Origin: Candidatus Coatesiibacteriota bacterium
GTDB lineage: Bacteria > JAFGND01
Assembly (NCBI GenBank): GCA_016927185.1
Contig: JAFGND010000044.1
Coordinates: 6,626-70,625 of the forward strand
Reading direction: 5' to 3'
DNA length: 64,000 nucleotides
In this document: positions 16,203 to 25,957 of the stretch, in pieces
How the letters are laid out: the number at the start of each line of letters is the position of its first letter
Numbering within the stretch: the stretch's first letter is position 1
Made by a program: the position numbers and the translations under genes
The notes under the pieces: generated by a model
Database searches by the model: none
What the model saw: only the letters and a program-made list of their open reading frames with translations
What the model was told of the DNA's origin: nothing

Positions 16203-17603
16203 TTATTTAGTCAAGAAAAGTATTGTTTCTTCATAAGGATTATCTCCTTGTTCAGTTCTTTTCGTCACTGCTCTGTGAAATTCCCTCTCAATCCTCAAGT
16301 TGCTTCTTTTGGCTATCTCCTGATAGAGCCTATAGCGATCATTTGCAACTATGAATATTTTAGAATCTTCCTTAAGGTATTTCCTCAAGTTTATCAAGGA
16401 TTCTGAAATATTTCGTATATAATCTTCCTGAGCCGACTTTGATTTACCTTTCTTTTTCTGACCTATTTCAAGTGAATCATTCCTCTTCAGTCCGAATAAT
16501 TCATAAGCATAAATATGCTGCTCGTGATAATCTATCTGCCCTACATAAGGAGGAGAAGTAAAAATCCCATCTATCTTTCTTCCATGAAGATACATTTCAA
16601 GATCAACCTGTCTTGAATCATCTTGTATTATTGTTATTTCCTTGTCAGTTCTCAATCTGTCAAATTCCCTTATCCTTCTTATTGTATCAATACTGTATGT
16701 ATGGATCTTTACAAGACATTCCTCAATTGGTTTGCACATCCTGTTATGCTTTCTGCACCAGTATTCCTTTCCTGGAGGAAGCGGAGACTTTGGAGTTGCA
16801 AGATCATAATGAGGAATTAATCTTGAAGATCTTATGGATCTGCTTAAAAGCACTTTCAATAAATCCCTGAAATGATATTCTCTGATAAGTCTCTTGTAAT
16901 AAAGCATCTCCAGCAAAGTCCTTCTTGCAAACCATTTCCTTAGATATTCACTATTGCACTCATTCAACAGGCTTTTCTCAAGATCTCTCATTTTTTCTTC
17001 AGGAAACAAACTCAGATCAACATCTTCAGATCTTGTCAGATATTTACTGAATTTCGTAATCCTGCTTTCTATATCATTTATCTCTTTTGTAACCTTTTCT
17101 ATATCATATTTCTGTGTCTTTACTCTTGATATAAGACAGTTAAATTCCGAAATATCTATGCCTATCGAGTTAATTCCCAGTTCATTGGATTGCACTAAAG
17201 TCGTTCCTGAACCCATGAATGGATCAAGGATCAAATCATTTTCCCTGAAAAAACTTTTCAGGAACCATTCAACAAGCTGGGGAATGAATTTCCCGAGATA
17301 TGGATGAAGTCTGTGTACATGTTTTGTTCTTTCTGTTTCAGAGATGTCATGAAAACCAAGCCCAATATCAAGTCCTGAATGATGGTGCTTTTCAAGTCCT
17401 TTCTTGACAAGATCAAGAAAAGACTCCAGTTCAGCAATTGATACCCTCAGTTCTCCATTTCTTGCCTTTTGTATCTTTTTTCCGTTTGTATCGTATTTTG
17501 AAATTCTTCCTCTCTGAATGTAATCCCTGATATTGTGAGGTTTTTTCCCTACAATCCTGGCTGCTTCTTCCAGAGAAACAAGTCTCAATTCACTATTTTT
17601 CAT
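16203..17603 (-). CDS. Orphan DNA methyltransferase (N4-cytosine or N6-adenine) with N-terminal helix-turn-helix
   Basis: A 466-residue amino-methyltransferase. Residues 8-65 form a MerR/excisionase-like helix-turn-helix (LEEAARIVG, NIRDYIQRGRISKY). The SAM motif DPFMGSGTT is at 127-135 and the catalytic motif TSPPY at 349-353. About 210 residues between them, a probable target-recognition region, include a Cys cluster (C283, C290, C296). The motif order I, recognition domain, IV corresponds to the alpha class. No restriction endonuclease is nearby; the neighbours are proS (4 bp upstream) and a TonB-like gene. It may therefore be regulatory rather than part of a restriction system. Confidence 0.85.
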   Translation of the reverse strand: MKNSELRLVSLEEAARIVGKKPHNIRDYIQRGRISKYDTNGKKIQKARNGELRVSIAELESFLDLVKKGLEKHHHSGLDIGLGFHDISETERTKHVHRLHPYLGKFIPQLVEWFLKSFFRENDLILDPFMGSGTTLVQSNELGINSIGIDISEFNCLISRVKTQKYDIEKVTKEINDIESRITKFSKYLTRSEDVDLSLFPEEKMRDLEKSLLNECNSEYLRKWFARRTLLEMLYYKRLIREYHFRDLLKVLLSRSIRSSRLIPHYDLATPKSPLPPGKEYWCRKHNRMCKPIEECLVKIHTYSIDTIRRIREFDRLRTDKEITIIQDDSRQVDLEMYLHGRKIDGIFTSPPYVGQIDYHEQHIYAYELFGLKRNDSLEIGQKKKGKSKSAQEDYIRNISESLINLRKYLKEDSKIFIVANDRYRLYQEIAKRSNLRIEREFHRAVTKRTEQGDNPYEETILFLTK

Positions 17604-17606
17604 TTA

Positions 17607-19070
17607 TTAATATGACCTTGCAAAAACAGGCATATGTTTTGCCTTATTTTTGCATACTATGCAGTTCTGATTACTTTCAACAGGAATTCCATTGAAAGGG
17701 ATAACCCTTGTTATTGCCTTGGTTTCATCCTTAATCTTTGCCTCACAGACAGAATCTCCACACCATGGTGCATAAATAAATCCACGTTCTTCCTCAATGA
17801 TTTTTTTGAATTCCTCATAATCGCAGGTAATCCTTGTATGCTCCTCCCTGTACTTCAATGCCTTGTCATATAATGCCTTCTGGGCTTCATCAAGTTTTGC
17901 CTTTATTGCATCAACTATTCCACTTATGGGAATGCTTGATTTCTCCCTGTCAAGCCTTCTTACGCATACAACCTGTTGTTTATCATAATCCTTTGGACCG
18001 AATTCTATCCTTAAGGGAACTCCCTTTAACTCCCATTCATTGAATTTCCAGCCTGGCCTGTATTCATCCCTGTCATCAATCTGAACTGAAACACCAGCTT
18101 TCTTAAGTTCATTCGTGATTTCTCTAGCCTTTGCTAACAGTTTTTCACCTGAATCATTCTTGCCAAAGGTAATAGGAACGATTACTACCTGAACAGGAGC
18201 AAGTTTCGGAGGAAGTATCAAGCCATTGTCATCTCCATGAACCATTATTATGCCTCCAATAAGCCTTGTAGATACTCCCCATGATGTCTGCCATACATAT
18301 TTTCTTTGCTGGTCTTCATCCAGAAACATTATATTGAAAGCTTTTGCGAAATTCTGCCCGAGATTGTGGCTTGTACCTGCCTGAATAGCCTTTCCATCAC
18401 CTGCCAGAGCTTCAATTCCATATGTTGCAAGTGCACCTGCGAATTTCTCTGAATCTGTCTTCTGACCGTATATCACAGGAATAGCCATGACGTTCTCTGC
18501 AAATTCCCTGTATACATCAAGCATTTTCAAAGTCTCTTCCTGTGCTTCTTCATAAGTCCTGTGACATGTATGCCCTTCCTGCCACAAGAACTCAGTTGTT
18601 CGCAGAAACAATCTTGTAACCTTTTCCCATCTGATGACATTTGCCCATTGATTAATAAGTACAGGCAAGTCTCTGTAGGTTTGTATCCATTTGGAATACA
18701 TCTCTCCAATAATGGCTTCAGATGTAGGTCTCAAGGCAAGTCTTTCCTCAAGAACATCATTTCCTCCCTGAGTTACCCAGGCAACTTCAGGAGCAAATCC
18801 TTCAACATGCTCAGCTTCCCTGGTCAGGAAACTTTCAGGAACGAATATCGGAAAATATGCATTAACATGATTTGTTGCCTTGAAACGCTCGTCAAGCTGG
18901 CTCTGGAGTTTTTCCCATATGCCGAATCCGTATGGCATTATCACCTGACAGCCTCTTATTGGAGCGTAATCTGCAAGCTTAGCTTGTTTGATTACGTCAA
19001 CATACCATCTGGAAAAATCCTCACTCTTCTTTGTAATATTTCTTACTTCCTGCATATTGTTATCCGACAT
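17607..19070 (-). CDS. proS: Prolyl-tRNA synthetase (short, archaeal/eukaryotic-type)
   Basis: A 487-residue class II synthetase that charges tRNA-Pro. Motif 2 (VIRWEKVT..FLRTTEFLWQEGH), motif 3-like segments, an anticodon-binding domain (APVQVVIVPI..., IDDRDEYRPGWKFNEWELKGVPLR) and a C-terminal zinc-type domain (CGDSVC...CIVC) ending in the conserved Tyr are visible. The absence of the large editing insertion marks the short, Thermus- and archaeal-like form. The start at 19070 has an AAAGGAA site; the longer frame from 19133 overlaps the upstream gene and is rejected. The gene overlaps the activase stop by 11 bp. Confidence 0.95.
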   Translation of the reverse strand: MSDNNMQEVRNITKKSEDFSRWYVDVIKQAKLADYAPIRGCQVIMPYGFGIWEKLQSQLDERFKATNHVNAYFPIFVPESFLTREAEHVEGFAPEVAWVTQGGNDVLEERLALRPTSEAIIGEMYSKWIQTYRDLPVLINQWANVIRWEKVTRLFLRTTEFLWQEGHTCHRTYEEAQEETLKMLDVYREFAENVMAIPVIYGQKTDSEKFAGALATYGIEALAGDGKAIQAGTSHNLGQNFAKAFNIMFLDEDQQRKYVWQTSWGVSTRLIGGIIMVHGDDNGLILPPKLAPVQVVIVPITFGKNDSGEKLLAKAREITNELKKAGVSVQIDDRDEYRPGWKFNEWELKGVPLRIEFGPKDYDKQQVVCVRRLDREKSSIPISGIVDAIKAKLDEAQKALYDKALKYREEHTRITCDYEEFKKIIEEERGFIYAPWCGDSVCEAKIKDETKAITRVIPFNGIPVESNQNCIVCKNKAKHMPVFARSY

Positions 19071-22000
19071 TGCTTTTCCTTTCTTTCCTGTTATGTTCCA
19101 TGTACTGTTTTGCCTGATATATGAATGTTTCAAGCCTTGTCACTGCTGAAGCATCCTTGCTTCCATCAAATGCCAGGTTCAACCATGGTATATTATTGTT
19201 ATCTTCCCTTACCTTTTTAGAGAGAGATGAAACTATTGTTCCAGGCAAACAACTGAATGGCATTACATTGATTATGCCGTGAAGTCCCTCATCAATATAA
19301 TCTATTGCCTTGCCTACGCTTAGAATTGCCTCTCCCCCCACGCTGTTTTTAAGGTATGGATAGCATTTCTCTAAAATTATCTCAGTGTGGGTTTCACCAA
19401 GAGGAATTCCAAGTTTCTCGAAGGGCTTCAGAACCTTGTTATGATAGTATTTCTGTATAAGATCCTTTGTGGAACCAACGAAATAATTCTTCCAGTCTTT
19501 CATCTTCTTGGAATTCACCTTGTACTCATAATTGGTGAAGAATACCCACTCCATAAGCGGTGTTACGATAGATACTCCTCCAAAATCCTCTATCCTTCTT
19601 GCAATGTAATCATTTGAAAAAGCATTATTCCTTACATATATTTCTCCCACAACACCTATTACAGGTTTCTCCTTCAAATCAGTCTTTATTCTTGAAAACT
19701 TTTCAAAGATTTCCTCCAGGACTTTCTTTATATTCCTCTTCTCCTCAATAGCTTTTTCAACAGTTTTCAAGGCTTCATTGTAAACTGCATCACTTTCACC
19801 CTTGTTCACTTCATAAGGTCTTATTGAACGAAGTATCTTGAGCAGTATATCAACTGTAACCAAACCTGTCCAGCTAAGTATCTGGAATCTTGCTCCAAGA
19901 TTGGCAAATTCTGTATAACTATCCTTGCTTGAAGGAGAAATTATCGGTACATCTTCATATCCGGCATCATTGAGAACCATTCTCTGAAGTTTATAGTATT
20001 GCCCAAATCTGCAGGGGCCATCAGAAGTCATCATCAAGAAGGCATTCTTCTTGCTGTTGAATTCCGGATTCCTGAGTATTTTCAGCATATCACCTGTTGT
20101 CAAAATTGCAGGAAAGCATTCCCTGCCTGATGTGTATCTTCTTCCAATCTCTATGGATTCTTCGTCAGGTTTTGGCATTACATATGCTTCAATATCAAAT
20201 GAACGTAATGCGGCTGCAATAAGTACTGCATGATCACACATATATGGAACCCAGATAGTCCTTCCTTCCTTTCTCGGATAAGTCTTTATCTCCTTGATGG
20301 TATAAGGCTGATTATCAACCTTCTTGAGATTCTCTATGCTATCCAGGAAAGCCTCGCATCTTGTAATTGCACCTGCATCAGCTGAATGCTCATCTATTTC
20401 AAGTTGTAGATAAGGCTTGTTATGCATCACCCTGTTGAAGAAATGTGTTATGAAGCTGTCGGGTCCGCATCCAAAATTCGTTATATAGAGAGCGAACAAT
20501 CTTTTATCCTTCTTTATGTAATGACTTGCTGCAAGTATTCTCTGTCCGTATCTCCAGAACATGTTCTTCCAGTATGGCGAGATATCAACCTCTGACAAAG
20601 GCAAAAAATCTATTGGAATTGGAAGCATTTTCAGGTTTCTCAGTTTCTCAGGGATATTTAGATTCAGTCCCTCATCACAGCCGTTATAAGGTCTGCTTAC
20701 TACTACAATAGCTTTTTCATCCTTTCCAAGACCTGCAAGAACCTCCGTTCCTCTTGCAATCAATAAGCTCCTGAAAGCTTTCTGCTTCCTGCCTGCCTTT
20801 TCCATTGCTTTTTTTATCTGATTCTTTTTGATCTTGAATGGTTCAAGGCAAGTTTCAAGCTCTTTAATGAATTGTTTCTCGGACTTAATGAAACTCAAGA
20901 CAGGTGTCAAAATAGGGATATTCTTAATTCTGTCACTTAATGCAGATTTTATAAGGTAAGGACATGCTTGTACATATGGACAGGCAGAACCCTCTTTCAT
21001 TTTATGCTCGGATTCCACCTCAGTTATGCTTGGAAGAAATATCGCATCAATTTGCTTTCCTAGCAGATTCAAGACATGCCCGTGCGCAACTTTTACAGGG
21101 AAACATGTCTCGGCAACTGCACTTTCAACTCCGTTTCTTATTATCTCCTTTGTTGTCTTGTCACTTAAAACTATTTTAAAATCAAGTTCTTCAAAAAACT
21201 TCTGCCAGTATGGAAACTGCTCATGGAAAAGAAGCATCCTTGGAATTCCTATAACTGGTCCGCTTGCATTATGATTCTTGAGACCTTCAAGAAGCCATTT
21301 TTCCCTTTCAGCGAAAAGATCAGGTAAGTCATTTTGCATCTTTGCCTTGTTTACTTCAAATTTCTCGCATCTTGAACCATAAAAGAGAGGCTTCTCTCCT
21401 TCCAGTTTAACCCTGCTTATTGTACAGTTATTTGAACACTCAGTACATTCAAATGAATCAAGAGTATATTTCCTGGTTCCCAGATCAAAACCCTTGAACC
21501 TTGTTTGTCTCTTATTCTTGAGCATATCCCTGTGTGCAAGTATTGCTGCCCCAATTGCACCAGTCACGTCATGATGAGGCGGAACAATTATTTCCTTGCC
21601 GGTGACATTCCTGAATGCCGCTAAAACTCCCTTATTGAATGCAGTTCCTCCCTGAAAGAATATCTTGTTCCCGATTTTCCTGTCACCAACTACTTTGTTC
21701 AAATAATTATTTACTATAGAGTATGAAAGACCTGATGCAAGATTATCCGTTTGTGCTCCAAGATGAAGGTAATGCCTGAGACTTGTTTCTATGAAAACAG
21801 TGCATCTGTCTCCCATGTTGATTGGGTTTTGCGATGAAAGAGCAAGTTCAGAGAACTCCTTCTTTATATTTATTCCAAGTCTTTCAGCCTGTTCTTCAAG
21901 AAAAGAACCTGTCCCGGCAGCACAAACCTTGTTCATCTCGAAATCAATTACAACCCCGTTATCTATGGAAATGTACTTGCTGTCCTGACCACCAATCTCG

Positions 22001-23277
22001 AAAATGGTATCCACCGTGTTGTCTATTTCTATAGCTGCGACTGCCTGTGCAGTTATTTCATTCCTTACAACATCTCCACCAACAAAATCGTATGTAAGAT
22101 ATCTGCCACTTCCTGTTGTTCCTACTCCAGCCACTTTCACTAAATTCCCTACTTCTTCGTAAATTTCAGATAAACCTCTCTGCACCGCTTCAATAGGTCT
22201 ACTAGCAGTCATAAGGTATCTCTTGGAGACAATCCTGTGCTTCTCATCTATCAGCACAAGATTTGTGGAGATCGAGCCTACATCTATTCCGAGATAAACA
22301 GGCAAAGGTTCCCTGCTGTTCTTGTCAGGAGGAAAAATTGGCATTTCACTTTCAGAAAGTTCTTTGGGAAGCTCCAGTTTTTCCAGATCACTGCTTATCT
22401 CCTCTATTCTTTCATCTTTATTGAGGAAAGCAAGGACTTTATCTTTATTGAATACAGGCTTTTTTTCCTGTTCCATCAATGAGAAAACTGCTCCTATTGC
22501 TCCCATTGTTGCAAAATACGGTGAAATGAAAAGATCATCTTTTTTCAAATCAAGAACCTTTTCGAAAGCCCTAACCATACCTACATTGGCTGCAACTCCT
22601 CCCTGAAATGCTATTGTCTGCTTGAATTCCTTGCCCTTGCCTATTGTGCTTTTGAAATTCCTTGCAACTGCCTGGCATAAACCTGCAACTATTTCATAAT
22701 CAGGTGTTGCTATCTGCTGCAAATGAATCATATCAGATTTGGCGAAAACACTGCATCTACCTGCAATCCTTGGTGGATGCTTGCTCTTGAGTGCCAGTTC
22801 GCTGAATACTTCTATAGAAAGGTTAAGTCTGGAAGCCTGTTGATCAAGAAACGAACCTGTTCCTGCTGCACAAAGCGTATTCATAGAAAAATCTGCAAGT
22901 ATTGTTTCAGACTTTCCCTTACCTCTTGCAGTATCTTCTGAAAGAATAAGAAGCTTGGCACTTTCTCCACCTATTTCTATTACAGTTTTCACGAATGGAT
23001 GCAGAATGGAGGTTGCCTTTGCCTGAGCAATCACTTCATTTACCGGATATGCACTTATTTCATTCACCACAATCTGTCCACCACTTCCGGTAATAGCTAT
23101 TCCAATAAGGTTTCCAAACTGTTTTTCATGAAGGATTTCTTTCAAGAGCTCTTTCAGTTTCAAGAAAGGTTGTCCCTTGTGTCTGTGATATTCATGTTTG
23201 AGAACTTTCCTGTCTTCATTTATTAATGCTATATCAATGCTTGTTGAACCAATATCAATTCCAAGGTAATAATTCAT
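19060..23277 (-). CDS. Giant acyl-CoA dehydratase activase: two ASKHA modules plus HgdB/C-like C-terminus
   Basis: A 1405-residue protein. Two BadF/BcrA-type ATPase modules are present (about 1-290 and 320-590), each with the phosphate motif (LGIDIGSTS; LGIDVGSIS), CAAGTGSFL and a second Cys in GRC-VF or DRC-VF. In 2-hydroxyglutaryl-CoA dehydratase activators these two Cys residues hold a bridging [4Fe-4S] cluster. The rest (about 600-1405) combines a DUF2229 region with a dehydratase B/C-subunit-like domain (for example CPYVQACPYL, GCGPDSFITHF, TSGRECFP). Such large proteins occur across anaerobes, but their substrate is mostly unknown. The start has AAAGGTGAA. The first candidate start at 23445 lies in cheR and is rejected. 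Confidence 0.9.
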   Translation of the reverse strand: MNYYLGIDIGSTSIDIALINEDRKVLKHEYHRHKGQPFLKLKELLKEILHEKQFGNLIGIAITGSGGQIVVNEISAYPVNEVIAQAKATSILHPFVKTVIEIGGESAKLLILSEDTARGKGKSETILADFSMNTLCAAGTGSFLDQQASRLNLSIEVFSELALKSKHPPRIAGRCSVFAKSDMIHLQQIATPDYEIVAGLCQAVARNFKSTIGKGKEFKQTIAFQGGVAANVGMVRAFEKVLDLKKDDLFISPYFATMGAIGAVFSLMEQEKKPVFNKDKVLAFLNKDERIEEISSDLEKLELPKELSESEMPIFPPDKNSREPLPVYLGIDVGSISTNLVLIDEKHRIVSKRYLMTASRPIEAVQRGLSEIYEEVGNLVKVAGVGTTGSGRYLTYDFVGGDVVRNEITAQAVAAIEIDNTVDTIFEIGGQDSKYISIDNGVVIDFEMNKVCAAGTGSFLEEQAERLGINIKKEFSELALSSQNPINMGDRCTVFIETSLRHYLHLGAQTDNLASGLSYSIVNNYLNKVVGDRKIGNKIFFQGGTAFNKGVLAAFRNVTGKEIIVPPHHDVTGAIGAAILAHRDMLKNKRQTRFKGFDLGTRKYTLDSFECTECSNNCTISRVKLEGEKPLFYGSRCEKFEVNKAKMQNDLPDLFAEREKWLLEGLKNHNASGPVIGIPRMLLFHEQFPYWQKFFEELDFKIVLSDKTTKEIIRNGVESAVAETCFPVKVAHGHVLNLLGKQIDAIFLPSITEVESEHKMKEGSACPYVQACPYLIKSALSDRIKNIPILTPVLSFIKSEKQFIKELETCLEPFKIKKNQIKKAMEKAGRKQKAFRSLLIARGTEVLAGLGKDEKAIVVVSRPYNGCDEGLNLNIPEKLRNLKMLPIPIDFLPLSEVDISPYWKNMFWRYGQRILAASHYIKKDKRLFALYITNFGCGPDSFITHFFNRVMHNKPYLQLEIDEHSADAGAITRCEAFLDSIENLKKVDNQPYTIKEIKTYPRKEGRTIWVPYMCDHAVLIAAALRSFDIEAYVMPKPDEESIEIGRRYTSGRECFPAILTTGDMLKILRNPEFNSKKNAFLMMTSDGPCRFGQYYKLQRMVLNDAGYEDVPIISPSSKDSYTEFANLGARFQILSWTGLVTVDILLKILRSIRPYEVNKGESDAVYNEALKTVEKAIEEKRNIKKVLEEIFEKFSRIKTDLKEKPVIGVVGEIYVRNNAFSNDYIARRIEDFGGVSIVTPLMEWVFFTNYEYKVNSKKMKDWKNYFVGSTKDLIQKYYHNKVLKPFEKLGIPLGETHTEIILEKCYPYLKNSVGGEAILSVGKAIDYIDEGLHGIINVMPFSCLPGTIVSSLSKKVREDNNNIPWLNLAFDGSKDASAVTRLETFIYQAKQYMEHNRKERKSNVG

Positions 23278-23287
23278 AAATTCACCT

Positions 23288-24133
23288 TTATCCAATTTTC
23301 TGGTAAATCCTTTCTTTATTATTGATATGCCTGAATAAGGTATATGCTTCCCTGAGTAAAGTCTCACTCTTCCCAAGAATAAGATATCCATTCTGATTGA
23401 GACTTTTGTGAAAATTCCATAAGATCTTTGTCTGCAGTTCTTCATTGAAATATATCATTACATTCCTGCACATTATAAGATCAAAGCAAATAAAATGCTT
23501 GTTTCCTGTTAAATCTGACTGGAAGAAATGAACACCTTTCTTTATATGCTGCTTTATCTGCCAGCCATAATCATGTTTTACGAAATAATTGTTAAGAAGA
23601 TATTCAGAGACATTCTTCAGGGATTTGTAATTATAAACTCCCTTCTTTGCAACAGATAATACTTCCTTATCTATATCAGTTCCGTATATTCCAATTGTCA
23701 AGGGAAGATCATTAGATTCCCTGCCTTGAGGAATATATCTTTTCATTATCTCGAAAAAAAGAATTGCAAGGGAATATGCTTCTTCACCACTTGCACATCC
23801 TGCACTCCATATTCTCAGTATTTTTGTTCCCTGAAGAAGCTTCTTGTTTATTATATCAGGAAAGATATCGTGTTCAATTTCCCTGTAAAGAGAAGGATCC
23901 CTGTAAAAGCTTGTAACATTGATTGTTATTGTATCAATCAATGCATTCATCTCATCTGGATTGCTTGCAAGCAATTCATAATAGCTTTGATAATCAAGGG
24001 ATCCAATCCTTCTTATTCTTGATTGAATCCTTCTCAATAGGCAAGGGAATTTGTATTTAGAAAAATCAATCCCTCTTTTTTGATGCAAGAAATCAAGTAT
24101 TTTTTGAAGATATAGTTCGTTGTATTCTTGCAT
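23288..24133 (-). CDS. cheR: CheR-type chemoreceptor glutamate methyltransferase
   Basis: A 281-residue SAM-dependent enzyme that methylates glutamates of chemoreceptors. The N-terminal helical CheR_N domain (YLQKILDFLHQKRGIDFSKY, RRIQSRIRRIG) and the catalytic domain (TSFYRDP, IWSAGCASGEEAYSLAI, YGTDIDKEVL, DLIMCRNVMIYF, LGKSETL) are complete. No cheA, cheW, cheB or receptor gene is in the window, so it may serve a distant array or another pathway. It lies between tal and the activase gene on the same strand; spacing to the activase start is 10 bp. Confidence 0.92.
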   Translation of the reverse strand: MQEYNELYLQKILDFLHQKRGIDFSKYKFPCLLRRIQSRIRRIGSLDYQSYYELLASNPDEMNALIDTITINVTSFYRDPSLYREIEHDIFPDIINKKLLQGTKILRIWSAGCASGEEAYSLAILFFEIMKRYIPQGRESNDLPLTIGIYGTDIDKEVLSVAKKGVYNYKSLKNVSEYLLNNYFVKHDYGWQIKQHIKKGVHFFQSDLTGNKHFICFDLIMCRNVMIYFNEELQTKILWNFHKSLNQNGYLILGKSETLLREAYTLFRHINNKERIYQKIG

Positions 24134-24165
24134 TTCATTATCCGGGGATCCATTCCGGTTATCTT

Positions 24166-24810
24166 TTATTTACTTACTTTTTCCCAGTCTGCCTTGAAAT
24201 TTGCAATTCCATTATTTGTCAGTGGATGATTTAAAAGTTTATCTATTACTGAAAACGGTATTGTGCAAATATCAGCACCAATGAGAGCTGCCTGTACAAC
24301 ATGAATAGGATGGCGAATACTTGCTACTATTATCTCAGTATCCATGCAATAATTATCATAGATAGTCATTATATCCTGTATCAAATTCATTCCATCATGC
24401 TGAATATCATCCAGTCTTCCCACAAATGGAGAGACAAAAGCTGCACCAGCTCTTGCTGACATCAATGCCTGTACTGGCGAGAATATTAAAGTGACATTAC
24501 ATAGAATTTCTTCATTTCTCAGTTTATTGACAGCTATAAGTCCCTGTTTTGTGCATGGTATCTTAATTACTATATTATCACCTATTTCGCGAAGCTTTTC
24601 TGCCTCCTTTATCATACCTTCTGAATCATCAGATATGACTTCTGCTGATATAGGTCCATCTACAATTTTGCAAATCTGCTTAAGAATTTCCCTGTAATCT
24701 CCCTTTTCTCTTGAAAGAAGTGTTGGATTGGTAGTGACTCCATCCAGTATACCTAATTGATGAGCAGTCTCTATCTCCTTGATGTTAGCAGTATCAATAA
24801 AAAATTTCAT
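24166..24810 (-). CDS. tal: Transaldolase / fructose-6-phosphate aldolase family (short form)
   Basis: A 214-residue class I aldolase. Schiff-base Lys83 sits in NIVIKIPCT, with FIDTAN and [10 protein letters not shown] at the start, [13 protein letters not shown] in the middle and SPFVGRLDD after it. The short length matches the TalC/MipB/FSA subgroup, which includes both transaldolases of the non-oxidative pentose-phosphate pathway and fructose-6-phosphate aldolases. With rpiB elsewhere in this window, a pentose-phosphate role is plausible. GGAGG lies before the ATG, and TTGACT at 24863-24868 is the likely promoter element. Confidence 0.9.
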   Translation of the reverse strand: MKFFIDTANIKEIETAHQLGILDGVTTNPTLLSREKGDYREILKQICKIVDGPISAEVISDDSEGMIKEAEKLREIGDNIVIKIPCTKQGLIAVNKLRNEEILCNVTLIFSPVQALMSARAGAAFVSPFVGRLDDIQHDGMNLIQDIMTIYDNYCMDTEIIVASIRHPIHVVQAALIGADICTIPFSVIDKLLNHPLTNNGIANFKADWEKVSK

Positions 24811-25285
24811 CCTGTAACCTCCGCTTTTTATTTAGAAGCAAAGCGCGAAGTATCCATATTCAAGTCAAGAGAAAATCATCATGCAGTGTAATCAAATGCC
24901 TTACAGTCATTTATTCAGGCAGTATGTTATTCTTAGTGCCTTGTTTCTGTATTCAGCAGATAATGCCTATTTGAAAAAGTTATAACTAACTAATTCACAA
25001 TAAGAATTATATATTACTTTTTCCATAACTTCAAGAATGAAAAAAGGAAATGAAATTCAATTATATAAATAAGTGCCTATTTTCCACAATCTCATAATAT
25101 ATACTACTAAATTTACATTGACATAAATTAATTATCTTTATTAGTAGTTTAGCCGATGCAAATATGGATGGAATTTATAATTCATTGATAAACATTATTT
25201 TATGCAGATCAATTTTGTGACTGTTTTGGGGATAGTGAGTTTATTTCTGTGGAAAATTAACATTTAAGACAGGTTTTAGAAAATT
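24811..25285. promoter_or_regulatory. 475-bp AT-rich divergent intergenic region
   Basis: No convincing gene is seen. It holds the minus-strand TTGACT box for tal (24863-24868), a plus-strand TTGACA (25118-25123), and an 8-bp inverted repeat ACTACTAA (25103-25110) / TTAGTAGT (25141-25148) that brackets that TTGACA and could be an operator. Two inverted TTTTCCACA sequences (25080-25088 and, reversed, 25248-25256) are one mismatch from the DnaA-box consensus. The region controls the divergent tal and lpt transcription units. Confidence 0.45.
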
Positions 25286-25957
25286 ATGAACGAATTCAGT
25301 AACTCAGAATTGAAACGTTTTTATTTATTCATTTTCATTGTTGCTTTGCTTGTGGTAATAAGGGAGCAGGTTGTATTATATCAATTCTGGAAATATCAAG
25401 CTGCTTCAGTATATGATATAAAGAACAAGGAAATCCAGTCAAGATACCTCATAGCAACTAACTCCTTGCTGCAGAAGGAATACAATTTAGCAAGAGAGGA
25501 ATTCCTGATTATTGCTTACAGATTTCCAGGAAATGAATTCGAGAAAAGTGCAAAAAATGGAGTCAAGCTAATAGAGGAACTTACCGGTAAAGGGATTATG
25601 ACTGCCATAACTACGAAATCTGACAGCACAAGGGTTGTTCCAGGAGATACAACAAAAATTGACAAAGATAATAAGCTAATAATTGAAGTGGTAAATGGTT
25701 GCGGGGATCAAGATGCAACTGACTTGATGGTAGAAGCCCTTCAGAAACAGGGTTATGATGTAAAGAGAGTAGTAAATTCATCAGATAGTCCAAGCATGTA
25801 TACAAAAGTCATAAATAATGGGAATTCAGGAAAGGAAGCTAGAAAGCTTGCCCAGGATATGAATATAAAAGGAGTTTATGATTTTGTTAATGAAGACACT
25901 GACGCCCACATAACAGTTGTAGTTGGAGCAGATTATCTCAAGAAGGATATTAAATGA
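25286..25957 (+). CDS. Membrane-anchored LytR_C-domain protein
   Basis: A 223-residue envelope protein. One N-terminal membrane anchor (LFIFIVALLVVIREQVVLY) is followed by a helical segment and a C-terminal LytR_C-type domain: IIEVVNGCG, then LMVEALQKQGYDVKRV, NNGNSGKEARKLAQDM and ITVVVGADY. This domain occurs in cell-wall proteins and in stand-alone anchored forms. It heads the lpt operon and overlaps lptC by 4 bases (ATGA), so a role tied to envelope biogenesis is likely, though the activity is unknown. Confidence 0.75.
   Translation: MNEFSNSELKRFYLFIFIVALLVVIREQVVLYQFWKYQAASVYDIKNKEIQSRYLIATNSLLQKEYNLAREEFLIIAYRFPGNEFEKSAKNGVKLIEELTGKGIMTAITTKSDSTRVVPGDTTKIDKDNKLIIEVVNGCGDQDATDLMVEALQKQGYDVKRVVNSSDSPSMYTKVINNGNSGKEARKLAQDMNIKGVYDFVNEDTDAHITVVVGADYLKKDIK

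Noticed and set aside
16203-17603. Restriction-modification system
   Set aside because: Only the methyltransferase is present; the neighbouring genes are proS and a TonB-like protein.
23278-23445. Longer N-terminus for the activase gene
   Set aside because: It lies inside cheR and shows no homology; the start at 23277 has a good ribosome site and begins with the ATPase strand.
24811-25285. Small RNA gene or origin of replication
   Set aside because: No stable RNA fold or promoter-terminator pair is visible, and two imperfect boxes are too few to call an origin.
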